Shown here one piece after another: positions 8,534 through 16,957 of a stretch of 64,000 nucleotides of DNA. Numbering within the stretch: position 1 is the first letter of the stretch; each line of letters begins with the position of its first letter. The stretch comes from an uncultured Eubacteriales bacterium (lineage in GTDB: Bacteria > Bacillota > Clostridia > Tissierellales > Peptoniphilaceae). Location of the stretch: positions 62,001 to 126,000 of the forward strand of contig UQBO01000003.1 of assembly GCA_900539225.1 (NCBI GenBank), given 5' to 3'. The position numbers and the translations under genes were made by a program. The notes beneath the pieces were generated by a model that did not search any database, had not been told where the DNA came from, and saw nothing but the letters and a program-made list of their open reading frames with translations.

Positions 8534-9772
8534 CTATATCATATTTTTAAAGCCACTTGGTAAGGTAACGACGCTTGGCTTTTCTGGCATCTTGCTATTG
8601 AGCTCGAGACCTAAGTAGCCAATCTTGTCTTTGCCAAACTTTTCTCTGATCTCGTTAAAGACTTTCTCAAGTCTATCGTCTTTGATGACTTTTTTCGGAG
8701 CAAATAGACTCAGCTGCTCAGTCTTTGTGTTCCTCGTAAGATTTATCGCGGATATCGTGAGGCTCCTAATCGCTTCTTTGAAGTCGTAGCGCTCCTTAAA
8801 GAGCTCCATGGCCTTGTCGTTTAGCCTAAGTGCGCTGATGCTTGTCTCGCTGAAGATCTTTTGGAAGCTCACGTAGCTAAGATTTTTATCCCTTATCGTT
8901 ATTCTCACGCCGCCTGCCTTGAGATCCTCTTCGATTAATTTTTTACTCACCTCAATGGCGAGCTCCTCGAATATCTTTTTCACCTCATCGTATGAGTTTA
9001 GATCGGCCTTGGTGGTTACACCTCTGGATATGGACTTGATCTTGTCCCGATGGTAGTAGTCGCAAACCTCACTAGTGTCGTAGCCGTTCGCGTAATGCCA
9101 TAGGTATAGTCCTCTTATTCCAAGCTTTCTTTTTAATAGATTTGCATCTGCCTTAGCGAGTTCGCCCAGCGTGTTAATATTCATGTACATAAGTTTTTTC
9201 TTCGTTTTACTGCCGATGCCAATGATGGCGTCAGTGGAGAGCGGCCAAACTATCTCTTTAAAATCATTCTTACTTATAACTGTAACTGCATCGGGCTTTT
9301 TAAGGTCACTGCCAAGCTTTGCAAATATCTTGTTGTAGCTCACACCAATGCTGACTGTTATGCCGAGCTCTTTCTTAATACGTTCCTTAATCTCGTGGGC
9401 AATGGTTTCGCCACTGCCAAATAGTTTTTCGGAGCCTGTCACGTCGAGCCAACACTCGTCTAAGCCGAAGGGTTCGACTTGATTGGTATAGCTATAATAA
9501 ATTTTATGCGCTAGCTTTGAGAACTTGAAGTACTCATCATAGTGCGGTTTTACTGCAACTAAGCCGGGGCACTTCATCTTCGCCTCAAAGAGACTATCTC
9601 CCGTCTTTACACCAAAGGCCTTTGCTTCGTAGCTCTTAGCTAGAACTATGGAGTGCCTGTCTTCGACTGAACCGCAGACTACAAGCCGTTTACCAACGAG
9701 AGATGGATTTAGCTTTCTCTCGATAGAGGCGTAGCAGTTATTCATGTCTGAATGAAGTATTGTTCTTGTCAT
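8534..9772 (-). CDS. dinB: DNA polymerase IV, Y family
   Basis: Error-prone translesion polymerase of the DinB class. Seen: the N-terminal metal site HSDMNNCYASIE at residues 7-18, the catalytic DE pair in FGLDECWLDVTG near residue 102, the helix-hairpin-helix segment IIGIGSKTKKKL near 185, and a C-terminal little-finger domain. Length 412 is typical. It is a single-gene unit with its own near-consensus promoter and an inverted repeat over the -35 region (see 9821-9897). No beta-clamp motif could be assigned at the C-terminus with certainty. No SOS box of the Bacillus LexA type was found, so damage control, if any, is by another regulator. Confidence 0.93.
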   Translation of the reverse strand: MTRTILHSDMNNCYASIERKLNPSLVGKRLVVCGSVEDRHSIVLAKSYEAKAFGVKTGDSLFEAKMKCPGLVAVKPHYDEYFKFSKLAHKIYYSYTNQVEPFGLDECWLDVTGSEKLFGSGETIAHEIKERIKKELGITVSIGVSYNKIFAKLGSDLKKPDAVTVISKNDFKEIVWPLSTDAIIGIGSKTKKKLMYMNINTLGELAKADANLLKRKLGIRGLYLWHYANGYDTSEVCDYYHRDKIKSISRGVTTKADLNSYDEVKKIFEELAIEVSKKLIEEDLKAGGVRITIRDKNLSYVSFQKIFSETSISALRLNDKAMELFKERYDFKEAIRSLTISAINLTRNTKTEQLSLFAPKKVIKDDRLEKVFNEIREKFGKDKIGYLGLELNSKMPEKPSVVTLPSGFKNMI

Positions 9773-9820
9773 CTTATCGCCTGTCTTTCATCTACCTACT
9801 TAAATTTTATTGCTACTTGA

Positions 9821-9897
9821 ATGACTAAGACAATTATAGACCATTTACATGGGCTTGTCAATACTACTTTTGTAGTATATTTGACAGTTTTAGTCAT
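9821..9897 (-). promoter_or_regulatory. dinB promoter with nested inverted-repeat operators
   Basis: On the minus strand TTGACA (plus 9856-9861) and TATAAT (plus 9833-9838) are separated by exactly 17 bases: a perfect sigma-A promoter. Next to the -35 box lies ATACTAC-TTTT-GTAGTAT (9861-9878), extended by TGTCA/TGACA flanks, and an outer pair ATGACTAA (9821-9828) / TTAGTCAT (9890-9897) brackets the whole promoter. A dimeric repressor or activator probably binds here; the regulator is not identified. Confidence 0.75.
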
Positions 9898-9966
9898 ATA
9901 GTCAAATAAAGAAGCTTAGTGACTTGTCTTAGGTATAGTGGACGTGCTTATGCTAAGGCACGGCAC

Positions 9967-10110
9967 GTCACAATCAAAATAACTATTTCCATCGCAAGTC
10001 ATTTGTCAAGCAAAATCACTTTTATAAATGCCCGTCATATCTTAAGTAAAATCACTATTGTTATCGCGCGTAATATGTCAAGCAAAATCACTAGTCTTAT
10101 GACGGACCTT
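9967..10110. repeat. Degenerate 36-bp tandem repeat, four units
   Basis: Four successive 36-bp units (9967-10002, 10003-10038, 10039-10074, 10075-10110) share a core close to TCAAGCAAAATCACT. In one frame they would read as a 12-residue repeat with SKIT, but that frame starts with a GTG lacking a ribosome site. The array fills the 490-base gap between dinB and ecfA1. The rest of that gap, about 10114-10215, holds nothing recognisable. Confidence 0.7.
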
Positions 10111-10217
10111 TAATTAGTAGAATTACTATCTGAATAGTTTTTTATAGATGGGCGCAAGACCATAATCATGGTGAGGACAAAGACAATAATATTAATTGAG
10201 ATAATCGCTTAAAAACC

Positions 10218-10246
10218 TTGTAAAATCGCCGCGAATATGGTATTAT
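10218..10246 (+). promoter_or_regulatory. Promoter of the ecfA1-ecfA2-ecfT-truA operon
   Basis: TTGTAA (10218-10223), 17-base spacer, TATTAT (10241-10246). Transcription would start near 10253, which rules out an upstream ATG at 10237 as start of ecfA1 and supports the ATG at 10264. Confidence 0.7.
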
Positions 10247-10263
10247 TAAGTTTAGGTGATAGC

Positions 10264-11079
10264 ATGATTAAATTTGAAAATGTAAGTTTTGCTTACGACA
10301 AAAATGAAAAAGACAAGAAGGCTCTAGACGATGTGAGCTTTGAGATAGAGAAGGGTGAGTTCGTGTCTATACTTGGCATGAACGGCAGTGGCAAGTCAAC
10401 CATAGCGAAGATCATGGACGGCATTTTGCTTCCAACTGAAGGCGATGCGACTGTCATGGGCATGAACACGAAGAACGAAGAAAACCTTCTTGAGATAAGA
10501 CAAAACTTAGGCCTTGTCTTTCAAAATCCGGACAATCAAATCATAGCGACTATAGTCGAAGAGGACGTTGCCTTTGGGCCGGAGAATCTTGGTCTACCAA
10601 CGCCTGAGATTAGAAAGAGGGTCGACGAAGCTTTGGAGATAGTATCGATGAGTGAATACAAAAAGCACGCGCCGAACCTATTGAGCGGTGGACAAAAGCA
10701 AAGGCTAGCCATCGCAGGCATACTTGCTATCAACCCGAACATCATTGTCTTTGATGAGCCGACTGCCATGCTCGATCCAGTGGGCAGGAAGGAAGTCATG
10801 GACACTATTATCAAACTGAACAGAAAATATGAAAAGACTATAGTACTCATCACTCACTTCATGAGTGAGGCGGTTCTATCTGACAGGCTAATGATTATGC
10901 ACGAGGGCAAATTGGTCTGGGACGATACACCTAGAAGGATTTTCTCCGACGTAAAAAAGGTGCACTCGCTTGGACTTGATGTGCCGCAAGTGACTGAGCT
11001 AAGCAATCTTCTTAAGGAGGACGGCTTCGATGTCGCTGGTGATGAGCTAAGCATAGATGAATTGGTGGCAAAATTATGA
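10264..11079 (+). CDS. ecfA1: ECF transporter ATPase A1
   Basis: Cytoplasmic ATPase of a group II energy-coupling factor transporter, which powers several vitamin-specific S components through one shared A-A'-T module. Seen: Walker A GMNGSGKST near residue 38, signature LSGGQKQR near 140, Walker B IIVFDEPTAMLD near 160 and the switch histidine in LITHFMSEA near 196. Length is 271 residues from the chosen ATG at 10264; an in-frame ATG at 10237 lies inside the predicted -10 box and is rejected. AGGTGA at 10254-10259 serves as ribosome site. It overlaps ecfA2 by four bases. No S component is encoded nearby, as is common for shared modules. Confidence 0.92.
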   Translation: MIKFENVSFAYDKNEKDKKALDDVSFEIEKGEFVSILGMNGSGKSTIAKIMDGILLPTEGDATVMGMNTKNEENLLEIRQNLGLVFQNPDNQIIATIVEEDVAFGPENLGLPTPEIRKRVDEALEIVSMSEYKKHAPNLLSGGQKQRLAIAGILAINPNIIVFDEPTAMLDPVGRKEVMDTIIKLNRKYEKTIVLITHFMSEAVLSDRLMIMHEGKLVWDDTPRRIFSDVKKVHSLGLDVPQVTELSNLLKEDGFDVAGDELSIDELVAKL

Positions 11080-11936
11080 TTGAAATAAAAAATTTATCAT
11101 TTATATATAATAAGGACACGCCGTTCGAGGTGAAGGCGCTTGACGATATATCGCTAACTATCAAGGACAATAGCTTTATCGGCATCATCGGTCACACTGG
11201 CAGCGGCAAATCGACTTTTATGCAGCAATTAAATGGCCTTCTTAGACCTACATCTGGCACTATAATTATAGATGGAGTGGACATAACTCAAAAGGATATC
11301 AAGCTAAACAAGCTTCGTGAGAGCGTGGGCATGGTCTTTCAATATCCTGAGTATCAGCTTTTTGAAGAGACTGTTGAAAAGGATGTTGCCTTTGGCCCTA
11401 AGAACCTTGGACTGAGTGACGAGGAAGTCGCGATACGTGTTAAGGACGCGATTGAGGACGTTAAGCTTGACTACGAATGGGTTAAGGACAGGTCGCCCTT
11501 TGAATTATCAGGTGGACAAAAAAGGCGTGTTGCCATAGCGGGCATACTTGCTATGAGGCCGAAGGTACTTATACTTGACGAGCCAACAGCGGGTCTTGAC
11601 CCGAGGGCTAGGGAAGAAATACTTGATGAGATCTATGATATATACAAAAAGACTAAGATCACTGTTGTTTTGGTATCACACTCGATGGAGGACGTCTTTA
11701 CTTATGCGAATGAGATAGTCGTTTTAAGCAAGGGAAGGCTTATCATGCACAAGACTACTGACGAAGCGGTTAAGGAGCGTGAACTTCTTAAGAAATACGA
11801 TGTTGGCGTGCCTGAGATAACTGAGTTTATGTTTACTTTGCAGGAGAAATATCCAGGCCTAAATCCATATGTCAAGACCGTTGAAGAGGCAAGGAGCCAT
11901 ATACACGAGTATTTCGAGGTGAAGAAAAATGTTTAA
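11076..11936 (+). CDS. ecfA2: ECF transporter ATPase A2
   Basis: Second, non-identical ATPase of the ECF module; pairs with EcfA1 as a heterodimer. Seen: Walker A GHTGSGKST near residue 40, signature LSGGQKRR near 145, Walker B VLILDEPTAGLD near 165, and the switch histidine in LVSHSMEDV near 203. The 286-residue length fits. It overlaps ecfA1 upstream by four bases and ecfT downstream by eight, so the three are translated in a coupled fashion and probably in fixed ratio. Nothing in it deviates from the family. Confidence 0.93.
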   Translation: MIEIKNLSFIYNKDTPFEVKALDDISLTIKDNSFIGIIGHTGSGKSTFMQQLNGLLRPTSGTIIIDGVDITQKDIKLNKLRESVGMVFQYPEYQLFEETVEKDVAFGPKNLGLSDEEVAIRVKDAIEDVKLDYEWVKDRSPFELSGGQKRRVAIAGILAMRPKVLILDEPTAGLDPRAREEILDEIYDIYKKTKITVVLVSHSMEDVFTYANEIVVLSKGRLIMHKTTDEAVKERELLKKYDVGVPEITEFMFTLQEKYPGLNPYVKTVEEARSHIHEYFEVKKNV

Positions 11937-12741
11937 TAACGTATCCATAGGACAATATTTTCCGACAGATAGCTTTGTTCACAAGCTAGACCCAAGAGTT
12001 AAACTGATCTTCGTCTTCGTATTTATGATAGCAATTTTTTTCGTTGATTCATATATCATACTTGGACTTGTGGCGATCACCATAATCACGCTTATACTAA
12101 TGAGTAAGGTGCCTATAAAGATAATTCTCAGAGGGCTTAAGCCGATGCGCGTGATTATCATAATGACTTTAATCTTTAATGTATTTTTCACGCCGGGCAC
12201 ACAAATATTTCCAAATCTTAAGTGGCCGTCGATGACATATGAAGGGCTTAACACAGGTCTTTTCATGTCATTTAGACTTTTGCTTTTAATACTAGGCTCG
12301 TCACTACTAACGCTTACGACATCGCCAATCAGACTAACTGATGGACTTGAGTCGCTGATGAGTCCGCTTAAGAAGATTAAGGTACCGACTCATGAACTAG
12401 CGATGATGATGACTATAGCCTTAAGATTTATACCGACACTGGCTGAAGAGGCTAACAAGATCAAGATGGCGCAAGAGTCGAGAGGAGCAAGCTTTAGCGG
12501 CAAGAACATCATTGAGACGGCTAAGAAGATGCTGCCACTGATGATACCGCTTTTCTTAAACGCACTTAAGAGGGCGGATGAACTAGCCATCGCCATGGAC
12601 GCGAGATGTTACGCAGGTGGCGACAACAGAGGCAAGCTAAATCCACTTATCTACACAAAGATAGATAAAGTGGCTATAATTGTAATACTGATATACTTTG
12701 GCTTTATAATATCGACAAAGTATCTATTTAATTTCATATGA
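11929..12741 (+). CDS. ecfT: ECF transporter transmembrane subunit T
   Basis: Integral membrane coupling subunit of the ECF transporter, linking the two ATPases to exchangeable substrate-binding S proteins. Seen: five or six hydrophobic helices over 270 residues and the two arginine-containing coupling motifs, AQESRGASF near residue 186 and AMDARCYAGG near 224, corresponding to the A-R-G motifs known to dock into the ATPases. It overlaps ecfA2 by eight bases and truA by four. The ecfA-ecfA-ecfT-truA order is widely conserved in Firmicutes. Confidence 0.92.
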   Translation: MFNNVSIGQYFPTDSFVHKLDPRVKLIFVFVFMIAIFFVDSYIILGLVAITIITLILMSKVPIKIILRGLKPMRVIIIMTLIFNVFFTPGTQIFPNLKWPSMTYEGLNTGLFMSFRLLLLILGSSLLTLTTSPIRLTDGLESLMSPLKKIKVPTHELAMMMTIALRFIPTLAEEANKIKMAQESRGASFSGKNIIETAKKMLPLMIPLFLNALKRADELAIAMDARCYAGGDNRGKLNPLIYTKIDKVAIIVILIYFGFIISTKYLFNFI

Positions 12742-13472
12742 AGAATATAAAATTACTTATAGATTTTGACGGGACAAATTATTCTGGTTTTCAAGCGCAA
12801 GAGAACGCTCACACAGTAGAGGACGTGCTGAACGCATCCATTAGCAAGGCTTTGGGTGAAGACATCAAAGTTATTGGCTGCTCGAGGACTGACAAGGGCG
12901 TGAGCGCAAGAGGCTTTGTTTTGAATTTCAAAACTGAATCCGTATGTCCGGTCGAAAAGATGATATATCCAATCAACGACAAGCTTCCTGAAGACATCAG
13001 GGTCCTTAAGAGCGAAGAGGCGGCTGATGACTTTCACGCGCGCTTCTCATCGAAGGGCAAGTACTATAGGTACACGCTTGAGCACAGGAAGTTTGGCAGA
13101 GCGACCGACAGGCACTTTGCATACAACTTTCCATATAAGCTGGATCTTGACTTGATGCGCGAGGCCGCTAAACACATGATCGGCGAGAAGGACTACAGAG
13201 CCTTTATGGCCATAGGTAGCGACGTTGACACGACGGTGAGGACCATTCACTCGGTCGACATCATTAGGGACGGCGACTTTGTCTACATCGACGTCAAGGG
13301 CAGAAGCTTTTTATACAATATGGTCAGGATTATGGCGGGTACACTAGTTTTTGTAGGTACTGGCATCTTGGATATAGATGAGATGGCTAGAGCGATAGAC
13401 GAGGGCGATAGAAAGGGACTTGCACCGACTTTGCCAGCGAAGGGACTAGTCTTAGAAGAAGTTTATTATTAA
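12738..13472 (+). CDS. truA: tRNA pseudouridine synthase A
   Basis: Isomerises uridines 38-40 in the tRNA anticodon stem. Seen: the catalytic aspartate in GCSRTDKGVSARG near residues 48-60, the FHARFSSKGKYYRY segment near 96-109 and RSFLYNMVRIMAGTL near 193-207, all standard TruA blocks in a 244-residue protein. The ATG overlaps the ecfT stop by four bases, and the ecfT-truA linkage is common in Firmicutes. A hairpin with a T run directly after the stop closes the operon. Confidence 0.94.
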   Translation: MKNIKLLIDFDGTNYSGFQAQENAHTVEDVLNASISKALGEDIKVIGCSRTDKGVSARGFVLNFKTESVCPVEKMIYPINDKLPEDIRVLKSEEAADDFHARFSSKGKYYRYTLEHRKFGRATDRHFAYNFPYKLDLDLMREAAKHMIGEKDYRAFMAIGSDVDTTVRTIHSVDIIRDGDFVYIDVKGRSFLYNMVRIMAGTLVFVGTGILDIDEMARAIDEGDRKGLAPTLPAKGLVLEEVYY

Positions 13473-13476
13473 TATA

Positions 13477-13508
13477 TATCTCTTGGTGAGAGCCGAGAGA
13501 TATTTTTT
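13477..13508 (+). terminator. Terminator of the ecf-truA operon
   Basis: ATATCTCT (13477-13484) pairs with AGAGATAT (13496-13503), with further GG/CC pairing toward the loop, followed by six T. Confidence 0.85.
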
Positions 13509-13562
13509 CGCCTAAAACTTGACGAATCGCCTAAAATATGGAGGGAATTAGGCGATTATCAC

Positions 13563-13602
13563 GCACAAAAAGACCCGGTTCATATGAACTGGGTCTTGTG
13601 TT
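13563..13602 (-). terminator. Terminator of the minus-strand run ending with the YitT-like gene
   Basis: A long near-perfect palindrome centred on CATATG: AAGACCCGGTTC pairs with GAACTGGGTCTT with one wobble, over about 13570-13597. On the minus strand the arm is followed by TTTTT, so it ends the operon whose last gene stops at 13625. Confidence 0.85.
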
Positions 13603-13624
13603 TGATATATGCAATACTATTGTC

Positions 13625-14509
13625 TTAGAAATTATCTCCGCCCCTAAAGCCTCTTCCTTTAACTTCGTTTGTGTCTTGTATAGTAATGAAGGCGTTCGGG
13701 TCTATGGCGTTAGTTATCTTCTTGACATCAACTATCTCCCTAGGTCTAACTAGCATGAAGATGATCTTTAGGTCGCTCTTTGACCAAGCGCCGTATGAGT
13801 CGATGATGGTTGCGCCACGCTCAAGCTTGTTCATCAGCTCGTATGAAAGCTCTTCGTAGTCCTTCGATATGATGAGTACGCTCTTTGTCGCATCGAAGCC
13901 TGTTTGCACTTTGTCAAGCACTTGGTATGCAACAAACATCGATATAACTGTGTAAAGGCCCTTGAGTACACCGAATTTTATACTCGCTAAACTAATTATG
14001 ATCGCGTTCATCGCCATAAGTGCGCTGCCGATGTTTATGTTGTAGCGCTTCTTACATACTGCGGCAACTATGTCGAGGCCGCCTTGGCAAGCGCCGTGCC
14101 TAAATAAAACGCCCATGCCTATACCATTGAGAACGCCTCCGAAGATTGCGCTGATAAGTATGTCATCAAAGGTATTAAGCTTTTGTATCGGTCTTAAGAG
14201 TACCATAGTCGCGGATAAAACGAAAGTAGTTATAAAAGCGTAAACTAAGAATTTCTTGTCAAGCTCCTTTAGTCCGAACAAAAATATTGGCAGGTTAATC
14301 ACGAAGAGCATGATACCTGCTGGTAGGCCAGTAAGTAGTTCTATGATGATGGAGATGCCGCCAACGCCGCCTGATAAAAGCTTATTTGGTATGAAGAAAA
14401 AGTTTATCGCAAAACTTGATAGTAAGCAGCCTATGACGATGGCTGTGATGGTAGTAGCAATTTCTTCGTTGTCGCCGAAGTATTCGTATCTGTCAAATTT
14501 CTTTTTCAT
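13625..14509 (-). CDS. YitT family membrane protein (DUF161/DUF2179)
   Basis: Membrane protein of 294 residues with five or six N-terminal hydrophobic helices (about residues 20-190) and a soluble C-terminal DUF2179 domain from about 205. Seen: the family segment LSGGVGGISIIIELLTGLP near residue 44 and FRHGACQGGLDIVAA near 135. Function of the family is not established; multiple paralogues are usual in Firmicutes and some have been tied to transport or sporulation. It overlaps the preceding amidotransferase gene by four bases and is the last gene before the hairpin at 13563-13602. Confidence 0.87.
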   Translation of the reverse strand: MKKKFDRYEYFGDNEEIATTITAIVIGCLLSSFAINFFFIPNKLLSGGVGGISIIIELLTGLPAGIMLFVINLPIFLFGLKELDKKFLVYAFITTFVLSATMVLLRPIQKLNTFDDILISAIFGGVLNGIGMGVLFRHGACQGGLDIVAAVCKKRYNINIGSALMAMNAIIISLASIKFGVLKGLYTVISMFVAYQVLDKVQTGFDATKSVLIISKDYEELSYELMNKLERGATIIDSYGAWSKSDLKIIFMLVRPREIVDVKKITNAIDPNAFITIQDTNEVKGRGFRGGDNF

Positions 14510-15204
14510 TGTAATTTTATAAACTCCTTAAATATATTTATTGCTTCTCCATTATTATTCACAGCCATTGCCTCTGGATGGAACTGTACTAGATAGATCT
14601 TTCTATGAACGTCCTCCATAGCTTCAATTATGCCGTCGGAAGACTTTGCTGTGATTTTAAAGCCCTCCGCTATATCCTTAACGGCTTGATGATGCTCTGT
14701 GTTGACAAGCATCTTCTTAAGGCCAGTTGCTCTGTGTAAAAAGCTTTGCTCTTTGATAGTGATGTAGTGTGCACCAACAGAAAGTGTATCGAAGCTCACG
14801 TGCTCGAGCTTAGCTACGTTTGCCTTGTATATATCTTGGTAAAGCGTTCCCCCTAGGTATGCGTTTATCAGCTGCATCCCTCTGCATATGCCAAGCATAG
14901 GCTTTCCTTGTTTAAGCGCTTCCTCTATAAGCTTTAGATCAAAGGCGTCTCTTTCATTCGATATGCCTTGTATGCCTTTTTGCAGTTCTTCGCCATAGAT
15001 AAGTGGATTTACATCGTGGCCGCCTGTAAGTATGACTGCATCAGCCATTGCCACGAGTTCACTTACGCCATCAAGGTCAGTGTATGGCGCTATGAAAGGC
15101 ACTGCACCCGCCATCCTAACAGCTTCGGCGTAATTTCTATTGATTTGTACATAATTTCTCTTGCCATCCGAATATGGCTGAGAGCTAATCAAAATTTTCT
15201 TCAT
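14506..15204 (-). CDS. Gamma-glutamyl-gamma-aminobutyrate hydrolase family protein (class I glutamine amidotransferase, peptidase C26)
   Basis: PuuD-like hydrolase of 232 residues. Seen: TGGHDVNPLIYGE near residue 63, the nucleophile elbow GICRGMQ with its cysteine near residue 98, and the catalytic HPEA in VQFHPEAMA near 208. Family members cleave gamma-glutamyl amide bonds such as gamma-glutamyl-GABA, but the substrate here is open. The start chosen is the ATG at 15204, which overlaps the ung stop as ATGA and has GGAGA six bases upstream; an in-frame ATG four codons earlier would place the ribosome site inside the gene. Cotranscribed with ung and the YitT-like gene. Confidence 0.85.
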   Translation of the reverse strand: MKKILISSQPYSDGKRNYVQINRNYAEAVRMAGAVPFIAPYTDLDGVSELVAMADAVILTGGHDVNPLIYGEELQKGIQGISNERDAFDLKLIEEALKQGKPMLGICRGMQLINAYLGGTLYQDIYKANVAKLEHVSFDTLSVGAHYITIKEQSFLHRATGLKKMLVNTEHHQAVKDIAEGFKITAKSSDGIIEAMEDVHRKIYLVQFHPEAMAVNNNGEAINIFKEFIKLQ

Positions 15205-15863
15205 TTTATTCTCCAATCTATTTCTTTAATATTGTGTGCTTTTAGATAGGCGTTCGTCTTTGAGAATGGCTTTGATCCGAAAAAGCCTCTATATGCTGAC
15301 AAGGGCGATGGGTGAGCCGAAGTGATTACAAGATTCTTCCTCGTATCGATGTATCTCATCTTGCTTCTCGCGTAGGCACCCCATAAGATATATACGACGT
15401 TTTCTTTGTTTTTGCAAAGTGTTTCGATAATCTTATCGGTAAATATTTGCCAGCCAATGTCCTTATGTGAATTGGCATAGCCCTTGCGAACGGTTAATGT
15501 AGAGTTTAAAAGGAGCACGCCTTGTTTTGCCCAAGCATCTAAATCGCCGCTTCTATTGACAATGCCTAAATCGTCGTAGAGCTCCTTATATATATTTCTT
15601 AAAGATGGTGGGAGCACCACGCCGTCATTAACGGAGAAGGCTAGGCCATTGGCCTGATTTACTTCATGATATGGATCTTGACCCAAGATAAAGACCTTGG
15701 TGTCCTTAAAGGGCGATAACTCAAGCGCCTTGAATATCTCGTAGTACTTTGGATATATGGTGTGCTCCTTGTACTCGCGGCGAAGTGCGTCACGCATCTT
15801 GATGAAGTAGTCCTTAGTGTATTCACTTTGTAAAAATTCTTCCCAATCGCTATTTATGATCAT
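15201..15863 (-). CDS. ung: Uracil-DNA glycosylase, family 1
   Basis: Base-excision repair enzyme removing uracil from DNA. Seen: the water-activating motif GQDPYHEVNQANGLAFSV near residues 61-78 and the DNA-intercalation loop HPSPLSAYRGFFG near residue 183, both complete, in a 220-residue protein of usual size. The start overlaps the end of the metallopeptidase gene by 14 bases and the stop overlaps the amidotransferase gene, so this is an internal operon member. Nothing is missing. Confidence 0.96.
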   Translation of the reverse strand: MIINSDWEEFLQSEYTKDYFIKMRDALRREYKEHTIYPKYYEIFKALELSPFKDTKVFILGQDPYHEVNQANGLAFSVNDGVVLPPSLRNIYKELYDDLGIVNRSGDLDAWAKQGVLLLNSTLTVRKGYANSHKDIGWQIFTDKIIETLCKNKENVVYILWGAYARSKMRYIDTRKNLVITSAHPSPLSAYRGFFGSKPFSKTNAYLKAHNIKEIDWRIK

Positions 15864-16233
15864 TTCTCTTCATTTCCTTATATCTTTTAAGCTGCTCCTC
15901 ATCTTCGACCTCTAGGTCTCTGTAATTAGCAAGACCTTCCATGTGATGAGTGAACTCGTGTTTTAAAACGTGGTATATCATGTCCTTGATATCATCTTCA
16001 GGCCAGTCCTCATACATCTTCATAAAAGAACCGTAGTAGATGTATATAGCCTTGCCCATGGCTGAGCGCTCGTATTGACCCAGGATAAATAGGTCATCGT
16101 CAATCGCATCGGGCGATATCTTTAAATCCTCTGAGACGACTACGCCAAGATTTAGATCTCTAAAGAAAACTTCTGGTAGTCTCTCGCAGGCTTCATCGGT
16201 CCATGCTGTGAAGGTATCAATATCGGGCATCAT
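15850..16233 (-). CDS. Small zincin-type metallopeptidase family protein
   Basis: Protein of 127 residues with one zinc-site motif HEFTHHMEGL at about residue 91, i.e. HExxH with a downstream glutamate, as in the minimal metallopeptidase family previously called DUF1025. No signal peptide or membrane helix is seen, so it should act in the cytoplasm. Substrate is unknown for the family. Its start overlaps the stop of the upstream MTAP-like gene by four bases. Confidence 0.8.
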   Translation of the reverse strand: MMPDIDTFTAWTDEACERLPEVFFRDLNLGVVVSEDLKISPDAIDDDLFILGQYERSAMGKAIYIYYGSFMKMYEDWPEDDIKDMIYHVLKHEFTHHMEGLANYRDLEVEDEEQLKRYKEMKRNDHK

Positions 16234-16955
16234 AGGAACTTCGCTCCATCATTAAAATTTAGTCCATCCTTATAAATATCAAGAACGACATAAGCCGCCT
16301 TTAAGGCGATGTCCTCTTGTTCGTTTGTTATTTCAACATGCTTATCAGTAACGCCTGTACCGTAGTTACCAACAACGTTTAGTGAAGCGTACTTAATGCC
16401 TAATTCATTCATTAGTATAACCTCAGGTGAACCAGTCATGCCGACAACGTCGCCGCCGATTGACTTGTAGAATTTATTTTCAATCTTAGTCTCAAACTTT
16501 GGTCCTTCAGTAGTCACTAAAACGCCTGAAGTAATTTTGCCATCGTATTTTTCTTCGAATAATCTATTCATCTCTAGTGAATAAGGCTCGTCCATCGCAA
16601 TGAATTTAACGCCCTTATCAAGACCAGTGAAGAAAGTGTAATCCCTTTTCTTAGTGAAGTCCAAAAAGTCAGTCGCCATGACTATAGTAAGCGGCTCTAC
16701 TTCTTCTCTAAGGGAGCCGACTGAGTTGATTGCATAAGCATATTCCACGCCTAAGTCCTTCATCGCCTTAACATTTGCTCTGAAATTTATAAATGTAGGG
16801 GGAACTGAGTAGTTCATTCCGTGCCTTGGAACGAAGATAGTATCTTCATTAAGAACATTGTATTCACAAAGGCCATATTCATTCTCTATTGTCTTTGTCT
16901 CAATGCTCTTCATGCTCTTAAGAGCCGTTCCACCAATTATTGCGTATTTAAACAT
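16230..16955 (-). CDS. MTAP/purine nucleoside phosphorylase family protein
   Basis: Phosphorolytic nucleoside-cleaving enzyme of the MTAP branch of PNP/MTAP. Seen: the N-terminal AIIGGTALKSM, the phosphate and ribose-site blocks FVPRHGMNYSVPPTFINFRAN near residue 42-62, TTEGPKFET near 148, and a GMTGSPEVILMNELG segment near 172 where most relatives have MT-x-x-PE. Whether it prefers methylthioadenosine, inosine or guanosine cannot be read. Start at 16955 is set by AAGGAGG (16961-16967); an upstream GTG would put that site inside the frame. Length 241. Confidence 0.85.
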   Translation of the reverse strand: MFKYAIIGGTALKSMKSIETKTIENEYGLCEYNVLNEDTIFVPRHGMNYSVPPTFINFRANVKAMKDLGVEYAYAINSVGSLREEVEPLTIVMATDFLDFTKKRDYTFFTGLDKGVKFIAMDEPYSLEMNRLFEEKYDGKITSGVLVTTEGPKFETKIENKFYKSIGGDVVGMTGSPEVILMNELGIKYASLNVVGNYGTGVTDKHVEITNEQEDIALKAAYVVLDIYKDGLNFNDGAKFL

Positions 16956-16957
16956 AT

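Noticed and set aside
9861..9878. BlaI/CopY-type operator
   Set aside because: It resembles TACAnnTGTA only loosely (TACAAAAGTA core on the minus strand), and no such regulator is nearby.
9773..9897. LexA box for dinB
   Set aside because: No CGAAC-N4-GTTCG-like sequence; the inverted repeats present are of a different type.
9967..10110. CRISPR array
   Set aside because: Units are contiguous and degenerate, with no constant repeat alternating with unique spacers, and no cas gene is present.
9919..10113. 64-codon frame over the 36-bp repeats
   Set aside because: GTG start without a ribosome site, wholly repetitive product; better explained by the repeat itself.
13538..13753. Plus-strand 71-codon frame opposite the YitT-like gene
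   Set aside because: Antisense to the end of a well-supported gene and crossing its terminator.
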